In this document: positions 23,353 through 32,412 of the stretch, piece by piece
Layout of the letters: every line of letters starts with the position of its first letter
Position numbering within the stretch: the stretch's first letter is position 1
DNA from: DAOPKN01 sp035391225
GTDB lineage: Bacteria; Thermotogota; Thermotogae; MWEM01
Length of the DNA stretch: 64,000 nucleotides
Reading direction: 5' to 3'
Assembly (NCBI GenBank): GCA_035391225.1
Contig: DAOPKN010000005.1
Span: forward strand, 1 to 64,000
Position numbers and translations under genes: made by a program
Notes under the pieces: generated by a model
The model's input: the letters and a program-made list of their open reading frames with translations, nothing else
Database searches by the model: none
What the model was told of the DNA's origin: nothing

Positions 23353-25151
23353 TCGGGTTCCACCCCTTCTTGCCCGAAAAAGTCCTGTAGGATGGCCAGG
23401 AAACGGTCGGGTTTCTCCACGGGAACGCTATGTCCCGTGTTTTCAATGATTTGCAGCGAAGCTTGCGGAATGCTTAGCAACGTGGTGTGCAGCAATTCCG
23501 GTGTGACCAGGGAATCCAGTTCTCCCACCAGGATATGCACCGGGAAGGAAAACTGCTGGACGCGTTGTTGCACGTTGAAGCGCTCCAACGCCCGCGCGTT
23601 TTCGGTAAAGGCCCGCTTGTCCATTTGCAACGCGTCATCCACCAGCCGGGGAAGGAGCTTGTCGGGATCCCCCGAAGGAATGGTCGCTCCGAGCGCGGTT
23701 TGGAGCAACCCCACGTTGTCGCGGTAGGTCGAAAGGATGGGGTAGTACTCCTCCGGGGTTTTCAGCCCGTTCACGGGGCAGGGATCGATCAGCAGCATTT
23801 TCTCCACTTTCTGGGGGTGATCCACGGCGTACTGCAACGCAACCGCTCCGCCCAGGGAGTGTGCGACGATCTTGATCTTTTGGCCGGGTTTCAGAAGGAT
23901 CCCTTGTTTCTCGAATGCTTGCACGAATTGCGAAAATTCCCGTGCGTAGTTGTCAATGGAGATGGGGCGTTCGGGCTTGGAGGAGTCGCCAAATCCCGGA
24001 AGATCCAGCGCAACGCCCTTGTAGGGACTTTTCTCCATGCGGTCTATTACGGGCTGAAACCACCTCCAGGAACCGAAATTGCCGTGGAGAAAGAACACCG
24101 GTTCCCCGGAAGGGTTCCCCCCGATCTCGTAGTGGATTTTGGTGCCGCCAACAGTGATGAACATTTGTTTGCCTCCTCCCTTCTTGGATCGGTACCATTG
24201 CCGCAATCGCGCGTAGGGGATGCCCAGGAACTTCCAGTTGAGGATGTACAAGCCGTACGCAAGCCCCCTGGGGAAGAAAAGCACCACGACGACCAGCATC
24301 GTACCGAAAATGATGGACATGGGGAGGTTGGTGCGGCTGAACAGGAAGGGTATGGCGACCATTAGGATGGACCCGATGAAGTTCCCCGATAGCGAAGCCA
24401 GTCCACCCACCACGATCATTGCCAGAAGGTTGATCGAGAGCCCCAAGCCGAAATCCGTGGGAGCGATGTAATTGATGGTATGGGCGTACAGTGCACCGGC
24501 AATGCCCGCATACACCGCGCTGATCACGAAGGCGATCAACTTGTAGCGTGCGATGTTGACACCCGAGGAACGCGCGGCAAACTCGCTCTCCCGGATGGCC
24601 TTGAAAGCCCGGCCCGTTTTGGACTGCAGGATGTTGGCCGCGATGAGGAAAAGAACGAAGGCAAAGAAAGCCACCATGTAGTACTTCCCCAGGTCGGACT
24701 GCACGCGGATCCAGAAAATATCGAAGCTGGGGATGTCACGGAACCCGATATGCCCCCCAAGGTAGTCCGAGGCCCCGATGAACTGTTCGATCGCGACTCC
24801 AAAAGCCATCGTGGCGATCGCGAGGTAGAAACCCTTCAAACGGAGCGCGGGAAACCCAAGAACAAGGCCAAGACCACCCGCGACTCCGCCCGAAAGGAGA
24901 ACGGTTGCCAGGAACGGGAAGTTGAAATTCCGCGTGAGCACCGCGGAAACGTATGCCCCCACAGCGAGAAACGCTGCATGCCCGATGGAGAGCTGCCCCG
25001 CGAACCCGATGAGGATGTTCAACCCGAGTGCGGCGATGCTGAAGATCAAAACCTGGCTAAATATGCTGATCAGGAAGGTTTGGTTCAGGAACAGCAAAGG
25101 AAGGATCGCAAGAACGAGTGCAAAGAACAAGAAGTTTCGCTTGTTGTTCAT
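23349..25151 (-). CDS. LivM-type permease fused to an alpha/beta hydrolase
   Basis: 600 residues. Residues 1 to about 322 are a complete LivM-type permease with eight or more helices (GLNILIGFAGQLSIGHAAF, LRLKGFYLAIATMA, GVNIARYKLIAFVISA). Residues 330-600 are a complete alpha/beta hydrolase with FFLHGNFG, nucleophile Ser432 in AHSLGGA, Asp546 in GELDS and His574 in NTGHS. The linker KKGGGKQ is encoded by bases that read GGGAGGAGG and stand 7-8 bases before an in-frame ATG (24164). The hydrolase may therefore also be made alone. The hydrolase part would face the cytoplasm. Transports the substrate with LivH/LivG/LivF next door. Confidence 0.85.
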   Translation of the reverse strand: MNNKRNFLFFALVLAILPLLFLNQTFLISIFSQVLIFSIAALGLNILIGFAGQLSIGHAAFLAVGAYVSAVLTRNFNFPFLATVLLSGGVAGGLGLVLGFPALRLKGFYLAIATMAFGVAIEQFIGASDYLGGHIGFRDIPSFDIFWIRVQSDLGKYYMVAFFAFVLFLIAANILQSKTGRAFKAIRESEFAARSSGVNIARYKLIAFVISAVYAGIAGALYAHTINYIAPTDFGLGLSINLLAMIVVGGLASLSGNFIGSILMVAIPFLFSRTNLPMSIIFGTMLVVVVLFFPRGLAYGLYILNWKFLGIPYARLRQWYRSKKGGGKQMFITVGGTKIHYEIGGNPSGEPVFFLHGNFGSWRWFQPVIDRMEKSPYKGVALDLPGFGDSSKPERPISIDNYAREFSQFVQAFEKQGILLKPGQKIKIVAHSLGGAVALQYAVDHPQKVEKMLLIDPCPVNGLKTPEEYYPILSTYRDNVGLLQTALGATIPSGDPDKLLPRLVDDALQMDKRAFTENARALERFNVQQRVQQFSFPVHILVGELDSLVTPELLHTTLLSIPQASLQIIENTGHSVPVEKPDRFLAILQDFFGQEGVEPE

Positions 25152-25154
25152 GGC

Positions 25155-26036
25155 TCAAACCCTCCTTTTCGTGGATTTTCCAAGGATGCCGTCTGGCTTC
25201 ACCAGAAGCAGGAGAATGATAATGAACAGCGCGATGCCCATTTTGAGTTCCACCGAAATGTACTGGGCAACGAGTTGCTCGATGATGCCCAGCAACAAAC
25301 CGCCCACGATGGCTCCTGGAAGGCTGTCGAATCCCCCCAGAACCGCGGCGGTCAACCCCTGGATCTGTAGGTCGAGCATCATGTTGGGTTGTACCTGGGT
25401 ACGGGGTGCTGCAAGAATGGCGGCCAGTGCGCTCAGCCCGGTTCCAAGGCCCCATGCAAAGGCGTACACCGCCCCCACCCGGATGCCCATGAGCTTGGCG
25501 GATTCTTCGTTTTGCGAAGTGGCGCGCACGGCAAGCCCCAGTTTGGAAGCCTTGAGGTAGAAAAACGTTCCAAAAACGATGGAAGCCGTGAGAATGAAGA
25601 TCAACAGGTCTTGGCGGGTGATGATCAGGAAGGATTCTCCCAGGTTGAGGCGCAGAGGCCTTCCGACCACCAGGTTGGGGATTTGCTGGAAATCCTGTTT
25701 CCAGATCAGCAACGCCAGGCCTTCCAGGATCATCAACATCCCCAGGGTGATGATCAACATCGCGGAATGCGACAGGTGGCGGATGGGGCGCAGCAAGAAC
25801 TTTTCGGTCAAGATCCCGATAACCACGGCAAACGAAATGCCAAGGAGCACCGCAACCAGCAGGGGCAGCCCCATGATGCTGTAAAACGTGTAGGTCATGA
25901 AGGCAGCGAACATACCCATGTGCCCGTAGGCAAAATTCACGACCCCGGTTGTCTTATGTACGATCACGAGCCCGAGGGCAATCAATGCAAAAAGGCTTCC
26001 CTCGCGCAATCCCAGAATGATTTGTTGGAAAAACAA
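25155..26036 (-). CDS. livH: Branched-chain/carboxylate ABC permease, LivH type
   Basis: 293 residues from TTG 26036. LivH-like helices with the typical opening FALIALGLVIVHKTTGVVNF and the C-terminal LLLLVKPDGILGK. TTG is preferred over GTG at 26045 because GAGGTGG lies 8 bases before it, while GTG overlaps that site. It forms the membrane channel with the fused LivM downstream, powered by LivG and LivF upstream. The three-base gap to the fusion gene implies coupling. Confidence 0.88.
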   Translation of the reverse strand: MFFQQIILGLREGSLFALIALGLVIVHKTTGVVNFAYGHMGMFAAFMTYTFYSIMGLPLLVAVLLGISFAVVIGILTEKFLLRPIRHLSHSAMLIITLGMLMILEGLALLIWKQDFQQIPNLVVGRPLRLNLGESFLIITRQDLLIFILTASIVFGTFFYLKASKLGLAVRATSQNEESAKLMGIRVGAVYAFAWGLGTGLSALAAILAAPRTQVQPNMMLDLQIQGLTAAVLGGFDSLPGAIVGGLLLGIIEQLVAQYISVELKMGIALFIIILLLLVKPDGILGKSTKRRV

Positions 26037-26046
26037 AAGAACCACC

Positions 26047-26751
26047 TCACCCGCCCAAGTATTTTGCCTTCACTTCTCCGTTGGCCAGCAGTTCTTTTCC
26101 GCTTCCGGAAAGAACGACCTGGCCCACTTCCAGGATGTACGCCTGGTCGGAGATGTGAAGAGCCGCGTTGGCATTTTGTTCCACCAGGAAAATGGTCTTT
26201 CCCGCCTTCTTGAGGTCCAGCAAAACGTCAAAGATCTGTTCCACGATGATCGGAGCAAGGCCAAGGGAGGGTTCATCGAGCATCAACAGCTTGGGGTCCG
26301 CCATCAGTGCTCGTGCGATCGCGAGCATCTGCTGTTCTCCCCCGGAAAGCGTTCCTGCCGCCTGTTTCTTGCGTTCCGCGAGGACGGGAAACAGGGCTGT
26401 CACGAATTCCAGGTTCGTGGTGAGTTGCTGCTTGGAGGACAGTGGGTATCCCCCCGCGAGCAGGTTCTCGTGTACACTCAGCCCCGGGAACAGTTTCCGG
26501 CCTTCCGGGCATTGCACGATGCCCAGCGCAACGATTTCGTGGGTTTGCAGCACGTCCAGCCTTTTTCCTTCGAACAGGATTTCTCCGCGGTACACCTTTT
26601 CCAAGCCGGAAATGGCCCGGAGGGTGGTGGACTTCCCCGCCCCATTCGCACCGAGGAGCGACGTAATACTGTTTTCCTTGACCAGCAAGTCGATTCCCTT
26701 CAGAGCTTCGACGTATCCGTATCGCACTTGGAGTGCTTTGCATTCAAGCAT
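26047..26751 (-). CDS. livF: ABC transporter ATPase, LivF type
   Basis: 234 residues. Walker A GANGAGKST near 34, signature LSGGEQQM near 135, Walker B LLMLDEPSLGLAP near 156 and the His switch. EGRKLFPGLSVHENL is typical for LivF. It works as a heterodimer with the LivG just upstream; the two genes overlap by eight bases. Confidence 0.93.
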   Translation of the reverse strand: MLECKALQVRYGYVEALKGIDLLVKENSITSLLGANGAGKSTTLRAISGLEKVYRGEILFEGKRLDVLQTHEIVALGIVQCPEGRKLFPGLSVHENLLAGGYPLSSKQQLTTNLEFVTALFPVLAERKKQAAGTLSGGEQQMLAIARALMADPKLLMLDEPSLGLAPIIVEQIFDVLLDLKKAGKTIFLVEQNANAALHISDQAYILEVGQVVLSGSGKELLANGEVKAKYLGG

Positions 26752-27511
26752 ATTTACTTTCCCCCAGGTAAGCCTTGATCACGTCCGGATGGTTTCGGAT
26801 GAGTTCCGGGGAGCCTTCGGCGATCTTCTTCCCGAAGTTCATCACGGTGATATGGTTGGAGATATCCATGACCAAGGACATGTCATGTTCGACCAAAAGG
26901 ATGGTGATCCCCATTTTTTGGATCTCGAAGATCTTCTCCTTGAGGTAATCGGTCTCCGACGGGTTGAGCCCCGCGGCGGGTTCGTCCAACAGCAACAGAA
27001 CGGGGTCGCTCATCAGCGCACGCCCTACTTCCACCATCTTTTGCAGCCCGTAGGGCAACATACCCGCGAAACTGGCCAGGCGGTTCTTCATGCCCAAGAA
27101 ACCGGCCACCTGCAGGGCCTTTTGCCGTGCCTTGCTCTCTTCCCCCTTCTGGAAGGTGTTTTGAAGGCTTTCCGAGAAGAAATGGGTAGGGATGCGGGAA
27201 TGGTAGCCGACCAGCAGGTTGTCCTGGACCGACATCAGCCGAAAGATTTCCAGGTTCTGGAAGGTTCGGGTAATGCCCACCTTGACGGTTTCGTGTGCCT
27301 GCAGGTGCAACAGGTCTTTATCCTGCAGGTGCACGCTACCCGCGGAGGGTGGGATGACACGGGTGATCACGTTGAAAAGGGTGGTTTTGCCCGCGCCGTT
27401 GGGTCCAATCAGCGCGTGGATCTGCCCCGCCTCGATGGACATGTCCATGTCGGACACCGCGGTGAGCCCACCAAACTGAACGGTAACGCCTTCGATTTGC
27501 AGTAAAGCCAC
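26744..27511 (-). CDS. livG: ABC transporter ATPase, LivG type
   Basis: 255 residues with Walker A GPNGAGKTT, Walker B VLLLLDEPAAGLNPSE and the LivG-type FNVITRVIPPSAGSV segment. The canonical LSGGQ signature is weak: FAGMLPYGLQKMVEVGRAL, where LivG usually has LPYGxQRxLE, normal for this family. GTG start behind GAGGTGAT. First gene of the second transporter set after binding protein 1. Confidence 0.93.
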   Translation of the reverse strand: MALLQIEGVTVQFGGLTAVSDMDMSIEAGQIHALIGPNGAGKTTLFNVITRVIPPSAGSVHLQDKDLLHLQAHETVKVGITRTFQNLEIFRLMSVQDNLLVGYHSRIPTHFFSESLQNTFQKGEESKARQKALQVAGFLGMKNRLASFAGMLPYGLQKMVEVGRALMSDPVLLLLDEPAAGLNPSETDYLKEKIFEIQKMGITILLVEHDMSLVMDISNHITVMNFGKKIAEGSPELIRNHPDVIKAYLGESKYA

Positions 27512-27534
27512 AGTATCACCTCGATTGGAAAAAT

Positions 27535-27564
27535 CGGGGACGGCTCCGGTTGGAACCGTCCCCG
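27535..27564 (-). repeat. Intercistronic stem-loop after binding protein 1
   Basis: CGGGGACGG (27535-27543) and CCGTCCCCG (27556-27564) form a 9-bp stem in the 60-base gap between a binding protein gene and livG. Comparable to the hairpin at 14641-14666. Confidence 0.75.
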
Positions 27565-27572
27565 CAACGTGG

Positions 27573-28757
27573 TTACTCGCTCAGGATCCAGTCAGAACTG
27601 CGCACCCATTCACCGTTTTCCACGGTCATCACGTACATGGCTTGCAAGCCAACCCGGCAGGTGCTGTCAGCGGGGCTGTAGGGCTTGTAGGAAATGATCG
27701 GGGTGATCAAACCCTGCCAGCCGTTCATGGTTTCCAAGCCCGCGATCAACGATTCGCGCGTGGGGTTGGGACCTGCACGGCGCAGCGCTTCGGTGAACAC
27801 TTCACCCGCGATGAAACCAGCAGCCGCGTAGGCGTTGGGGATTTCTTCCGGGAAGGATTGCTGGTAAATGGAAAGGTATTCCAGGAATTGGGGAGAATCG
27901 GCCTCACCCAGCCACACCCATGCCATGGCCTGTGCACCTTCCGCGGCTCCCTCGGACAGGCGAATCACGTTGATATCCGCGTTGGGGTAGCTCATGATGA
28001 ACTGGGCGTCCAGTCCGTACTGCTCGGCTTGCTTCAGCAGGTTGGGTGGTTGCTGCCCGTACATGGACAAGAACACCACGTCCACGTTGGCGGCCATGAG
28101 TTCCAGGATCTCGTTGTCGAACGAGGTGGCGTTGGGGTTCACCGGGATGGCCTTTACGAGCCTCTTGTCCAGCCCGTTGAGGGTGAGCCAGCGGTACATA
28201 CCCTTGTACTCTTCCTTACCATCGTCCGCCGCGCGGTACACCAGCCCGATGCGCTTGTAGTTCTCCACCTTGGTGAGGTACTTGGCCACGATGGGTCCTT
28301 CCACCGAGTAGTAGTTGGGTTGCACCGAGAAGATGTATTTCTTTGGGGGAACGGCCAGTTGCAGCGCACCGCTTCCCTGGTACACGAACGGAACCTTGTT
28401 GTCGTTCAGGTAGTTCATGACAGCCAGACAGCCGGGGGTTCCCAAGCCACCCACGATGGAGAACACCTTGTCTTGTTCCACCAGCCGCTTGACTTCGACC
28501 ACGGTTTTCGCCGGGGTAAACTGGTCATCGGCCACGAGCAGTTCGATCTGTCGGCCGTTCACGCCACCGTTGGCGTTGACCCAGTTGAAGTAGGCTTCCA
28601 TTCCCTTTTTCATCGGAACACCGATAAAAGCGATCGGGCCGGAAAGGGCCTGGAAGGATCCGATGACGACCTTGTCGTCGGTAATGCCGTTTTCCGCGAA
28701 ACTCAACGTGCCGAGGATGGTTAAGGCGCAGATCAGGATAATCGTGAACTTCTTCAT
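27573..28757 (-). CDS. ABC substrate-binding protein 1 (LivJ/LivK-like)
   Basis: 394 residues from ATG 28757, behind TGGAGGTG. Signal peptide MKKFTIILICALTILGTLSF, no lipobox. It has the family opening VVIGSFQALSGPIAFIGVPM and GGVNGRQIELLVADDQFTP. This fold binds branched-chain or other amino acids, urea, amides or aromatic acids. The neighbouring CoA genes argue against plain leucine uptake, but the ligand is unknown. Two binding proteins in tandem suggest two ligands or modes. Confidence 0.9.
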   Translation of the reverse strand: MKKFTIILICALTILGTLSFAENGITDDKVVIGSFQALSGPIAFIGVPMKKGMEAYFNWVNANGGVNGRQIELLVADDQFTPAKTVVEVKRLVEQDKVFSIVGGLGTPGCLAVMNYLNDNKVPFVYQGSGALQLAVPPKKYIFSVQPNYYSVEGPIVAKYLTKVENYKRIGLVYRAADDGKEEYKGMYRWLTLNGLDKRLVKAIPVNPNATSFDNEILELMAANVDVVFLSMYGQQPPNLLKQAEQYGLDAQFIMSYPNADINVIRLSEGAAEGAQAMAWVWLGEADSPQFLEYLSIYQQSFPEEIPNAYAAAGFIAGEVFTEALRRAGPNPTRESLIAGLETMNGWQGLITPIISYKPYSPADSTCRVGLQAMYVMTVENGEWVRSSDWILSE

Positions 28758-28777
28758 ACGTACACCTCCATGTTTTT

Positions 28778-29992
28778 TTACCATTCAACCCATTCGGGTT
28801 TTTCCCAGGTTCCGGTTTTATAGTCATCCGGCCAAACCGCACGCCACTGTCCATCGGATTGCCACTGGAAGACGATGCCGTTTGCCCATTGTCCACCGTA
28901 CACCAGGTCATGGTTCTCGTCGAAGGCTACCGGGGCGACACCTTTGTCTCCACCCAGCGGGAAGCGAACCTGTTCCAGTGCTGCAATGACCTGATCTTTG
29001 TCGTCCGGGTCGTCCACATTTTCCAAGGCTTCCTTCAGAACGTAAAGGGTGTTGTAGGCAGGGAACGACACGAAACCGGGGAAATTCCCGTACTTTTCCA
29101 CGTGGCGATCCACGAAATCCAGGGTCTGGGTGGTGAGTGGAGCAGGACCCCCGTTTGGATACACCGATGTTTCGTACAGGCATTTTCCACTGGTTTGTTC
29201 CTTGAACTCGGGTTTCAATGCCGCGGCAATTGCTCCGATGAGAGCGGCGTTGACCTTCAAGTCGTACCACTGCTTGGTAAACTGGATGCCGTCATCGGTG
29301 ACGATGGCATCGATGATGATTTGTGCGCCCGCTTCTTCCGCTTTGCGGAAGCTGGCCGAAAAGTCAGTTGTCCCCATGGGGAAGTAATCTCGGTACACGA
29401 TTTCCATACCGTTTGCCTCGCAGATTTCTGCTGCTGCTTCCGCGATCTGCTTGGCATACACAAGGTCGACGGAAATAATGGCGATCTTTTTCACGCCGTA
29501 GGTGGGGAGAACGTGGTCCACGATGAAATTCCCGATTCCCATTCCCTGGCGCACCGAGTCCAGGGTTCCCACGCGGAAGTAGTACTTGAAACGCTCGTAG
29601 TCTTCCGCCACTCGCTGGGTCACATCGGGGCTTGCAGCGCCCGTGCCCAACCAGATCAATTTGTAGCGCGCCCAATTCTCCAGCGCTCCGAGCACCGCAC
29701 CGCTACTGAATCCTCCCACGAGGAAATCCACTTTCTCGCGCACCGCAAGTCGCGTGATCGCGGTGGTAAGCTTATCCGCCTTGTTTTCGTCGTCCTGGAA
29801 GATCAGTTCCAACTGACGTCCGCGGATGCCTCCCTGCGCGTTGATTTCCTCCGCCGCCATTTCCACGGCTTGCTTGAGCCACATTCCCCCTTCTGTTTGC
29901 CAGGGGCCGACCACGCCGATTTTCCATGGTGCCGCAAGGCTAAGGCTTGCAACACAAAGCAGTAAAACGGTTCCAATAATCCACTTCTTCAT
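28778..29992 (-). CDS. ABC substrate-binding protein 2 (LivJ/LivK-like)
   Basis: 404 residues, signal peptide MKKWIIGTVLLLCVASLSLA. Family segments GGIRGRQLELIFQDDENKAD and FSASFRKAEEAGAQIIIDAI. It is only distantly like binding protein 1, so it probably binds a different ligand. It is Trp-rich at its C-terminus. It lies 21 bases after livF of the first transporter set. Confidence 0.9.
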   Translation of the reverse strand: MKKWIIGTVLLLCVASLSLAAPWKIGVVGPWQTEGGMWLKQAVEMAAEEINAQGGIRGRQLELIFQDDENKADKLTTAITRLAVREKVDFLVGGFSSGAVLGALENWARYKLIWLGTGAASPDVTQRVAEDYERFKYYFRVGTLDSVRQGMGIGNFIVDHVLPTYGVKKIAIISVDLVYAKQIAEAAAEICEANGMEIVYRDYFPMGTTDFSASFRKAEEAGAQIIIDAIVTDDGIQFTKQWYDLKVNAALIGAIAAALKPEFKEQTSGKCLYETSVYPNGGPAPLTTQTLDFVDRHVEKYGNFPGFVSFPAYNTLYVLKEALENVDDPDDKDQVIAALEQVRFPLGGDKGVAPVAFDENHDLVYGGQWANGIVFQWQSDGQWRAVWPDDYKTGTWEKPEWVEW

Positions 29993-30013
29993 TTCTTTCC
30001 CTCCTTCACGTTT

Positions 30014-30727
30014 TTATTCCACGCCCATGTAGGCTTTCATGATTTTCTTGTCCTTGCGAATTTGGTCTGGAGAACCGTTCCAGACGACGTTCCCATGTTC
30101 CAGGATGGCGACGTGGTCTGCGATGGGCAATACCATTGTGGCATCCTGCTCCACGATCAGAATGGTCTTTCCCGTACGCTTGATCTTTTCGATCCCTTCG
30201 AAGATCTGTTCCTTCACGATATGGGCAAGTCCCATGGATGGCTCGTCAAGCAACAGAACCTTGGGCGCGAGCATCATTGCCCGGGCAATGGCGACCATTT
30301 GCTGTTCCCCCCCGCTCATGGTCTTTGCAAGTTGTTCCTGGCGCTCTTCCAACCGCGGGAAAATGGCAAAGACACGCTGCATTTCCCGTTGGTGGCTTTC
30401 CGCGCTGGGTCCGTACATGGCTCCCGCCAGCAGGTTTTCCCGAACGCTGAGATCGGGGAACAACCGGCGGTTTTCTGGGGAAAGAGCCATCCCCATCCGG
30501 GCAATTTCGAAGGTCCGTTTCCGGGTTATCTCCTGCGAGAAAAAGAACACCTTGCCCTTCAGGGGGTGCAGGGTTGCCGTGATGGTCTTCAAAAGAGTGG
30601 ATTTCCCCGCTCCGTTGGGGCCGAGAACCGCGAGGCATTTTCCTTCTTCCAGTGCGAGGCAAACATCTTCCAACACGATTGCCTTGCCGTATCCAGCCAT
30701 GACATGTTGCAATTCAAGGGCCAACAA
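30014..30727 (-). CDS. livF: ABC transporter ATPase, LivF type (set 2)
   Basis: 237 residues, TTG start (a second TTG follows it directly) about 8 bases after GGGGG. Walker A GPNGAGKSTLL, signature MSGGEQQMVAIARAMM, Walker B VLLLDEPSMGLAHI. It overlaps livG by 14 bases. Partner of the LivG upstream. Confidence 0.93.
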   Translation of the reverse strand: MLALELQHVMAGYGKAIVLEDVCLALEEGKCLAVLGPNGAGKSTLLKTITATLHPLKGKVFFFSQEITRKRTFEIARMGMALSPENRRLFPDLSVRENLLAGAMYGPSAESHQREMQRVFAIFPRLEERQEQLAKTMSGGEQQMVAIARAMMLAPKVLLLDEPSMGLAHIVKEQIFEGIEKIKRTGKTILIVEQDATMVLPIADHVAILEHGNVVWNGSPDQIRKDKKIMKAYMGVE

Positions 30728-31466
30728 GGTCTGCGCCCCCCTTCCCCAAGTAGGATTCCACGACCAGCGGGTTCCGCACGATTTCCCCGGGAGTACCCTC
30801 GGCGATTTTCTGGCCGTAGTCTATGGCGATAATGCGGTGTACCAGTTGCATGAATTCCTTCAAGCGGTGTTCAATGAGCACGATGGTGGTCCCGTTCTTT
30901 TCGTTTGCTCTCTGGATCACCGTGGAAATGGGTTGGATCTCGGAGCTGGTTAACCCCGCGAACGGTTCGTCGAGCAAAACGATTTCCGGCTGGATGCACA
31001 ACGCTTTTGCTACTTCCAGCTTTTTGAGATAGCCGTGGGGAAGCTCGTCGACCTTTTCCTGCAGGATGGCTTTCAAATCCGACAGGTCCGCGATGGTTTC
31101 GATCCACTTTTCCCGTTCTCTCTCCCCCTTTAAGCGTTTTCGCATCCGGGGGGAAAGGGTGGGTACCTTGAGGTTCTCGAAAACGGACAACCCTTTGAAG
31201 GGTTTGACGATCTGGAACGTACGCACCAACCCCAGTGAAGAGATGTGTTCGGGTTTCATACCCGTAAGGGGTTTTCCCTGCAGTTGCACACTTCCGCTAT
31301 CGGGGCGGATGAAACCCGTGATGAGGTTGAAAAGGGTTGTTTTCCCCGCCCCGTTTGGGCCAAGGATACCGAAGCGTTCCCCTCTCTCCACGGAAAAGGA
31401 AACGTGGTCGCACGCGGTAAGGCCCCCGAATTGTTTATGCAGGTTCTCAACGGCCAGTAACGCCAT
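30714..31466 (-). CDS. livG: ABC transporter ATPase, LivG type (set 2)
   Basis: 250 residues from ATG 31466, preceded by GGGGGAGG. Walker A GPNGAGKTTLFNLITGF, LPHGYLKKLEVAKALC in the signature position, Walker B IVLLDEPFAGLTSSE. The start lies inside the end of livM, so translation is coupled. Confidence 0.93.
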   Translation of the reverse strand: MALLAVENLHKQFGGLTACDHVSFSVERGERFGILGPNGAGKTTLFNLITGFIRPDSGSVQLQGKPLTGMKPEHISSLGLVRTFQIVKPFKGLSVFENLKVPTLSPRMRKRLKGEREREKWIETIADLSDLKAILQEKVDELPHGYLKKLEVAKALCIQPEIVLLDEPFAGLTSSEIQPISTVIQRANEKNGTTIVLIEHRLKEFMQLVHRIIAIDYGQKIAEGTPGEIVRNPLVVESYLGKGGADLVGP

Positions 31467-32400
31467 GTTTCCTCCCCCTTCGCAAGAAATCTCCAAGTAG
31501 GTTAAAGACTCCGTGTGGAAGCACGAGCACAACGACCATCAGTATCCCCGTGTAGATTAACTGGTTGAATTCGCCGAACTCCCGCAGCAGTTCCGTCAGG
31601 TAGGTGAGGAAAAAGGCTCCCAAGGCTGCCGGTAGGATTCCGCCAAGACCTCCGACCACGGAAAGGATGATGATGTTCAAGGATAGCGGAAAGACCATGT
31701 CGAATCCCACGAAGCCGTAGTAATGCCCGGAAATCGCCCCGGTCATTCCCGCAAACCCCGCACTGATGGCAAAAGCGGTTACCTTGTACCGGGTGGTAGA
31801 AATACCGACTGCCCGTGCAGCATCCTCGTCGCTGCGGATGGACTTGAGCGTGAGCCCAAAGTTCGAGCGTCCGAGGAAAAACAAAAAACCGATGGAAAGG
31901 ATGGCGAACAGAAGCACGAAGTAGTACGAGGGCACGAAGTCTTGCGCCAGGAAGGGAATGCCGTATAAGCCCTCTTCTCCACCCGTGACCTCGGAAAACG
32001 AAAGCGTCAACTTCTCCATGATCGAGGCTACTGCGAGTGTTGCGAGGGCAAAGTACGGACCTTTGAGCCGAAGCGTAGGAATCCCGATCAAGATGCCCCA
32101 GACGATGGAGAGGATCCCCGCCAGGGGAATGGAAAGGATCGGCTGTAGGGGAGTCGACTGGGAGATGATACCCAAACTGTATGCCCCGATGGCGACAAGC
32201 GCGGCATGCCCAAAGTTTTCCTTGCCGGTGTACCCCGAAAGGAGGTCCCAGCTTGCTGCGTACACCGAATACATCAGTGCAATGGAAAAGACGGTGAGAA
32301 GGTACAGGTCATCGCCCAAAACCGGGAATAGGAGCAGGAAGACAACCCCAGCTAGAAGCAGCAACACGGTAATGCCATTTTTCTTCCATAGAGCGCGCAT
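31447..32400 (-). CDS. livM: ABC permease, LivM type (set 2)
   Basis: 317 residues, ATG 32400 after GGGGGTGG. Nine or so hydrophobic helices and the LivM segments GYTGKENFGHAALVAIGAYS, LRLKGPYFALATLA and DEDAARAVGISTTRYKVTAF. Unlike the LivM at 23349-25151, it is a plain permease with no fused domain. The end carries a short basic tail (RRGRKHGVTGR). Confidence 0.92.
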   Translation of the reverse strand: MRALWKKNGITVLLLLAGVVFLLLFPVLGDDLYLLTVFSIALMYSVYAASWDLLSGYTGKENFGHAALVAIGAYSLGIISQSTPLQPILSIPLAGILSIVWGILIGIPTLRLKGPYFALATLAVASIMEKLTLSFSEVTGGEEGLYGIPFLAQDFVPSYYFVLLFAILSIGFLFFLGRSNFGLTLKSIRSDEDAARAVGISTTRYKVTAFAISAGFAGMTGAISGHYYGFVGFDMVFPLSLNIIILSVVGGLGGILPAALGAFFLTYLTELLREFGEFNQLIYTGILMVVVLVLPHGVFNLLGDFLRRGRKHGVTGR

Positions 32401-32412
32401 CTCACCCACCCC

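Noticed and set aside
27525..29965. Long plus-strand frames opposite the two LivJ-like binding proteins
   Set aside because: Both minus-strand genes carry signal peptides and family motifs. The plus-strand frames are antisense shadows.
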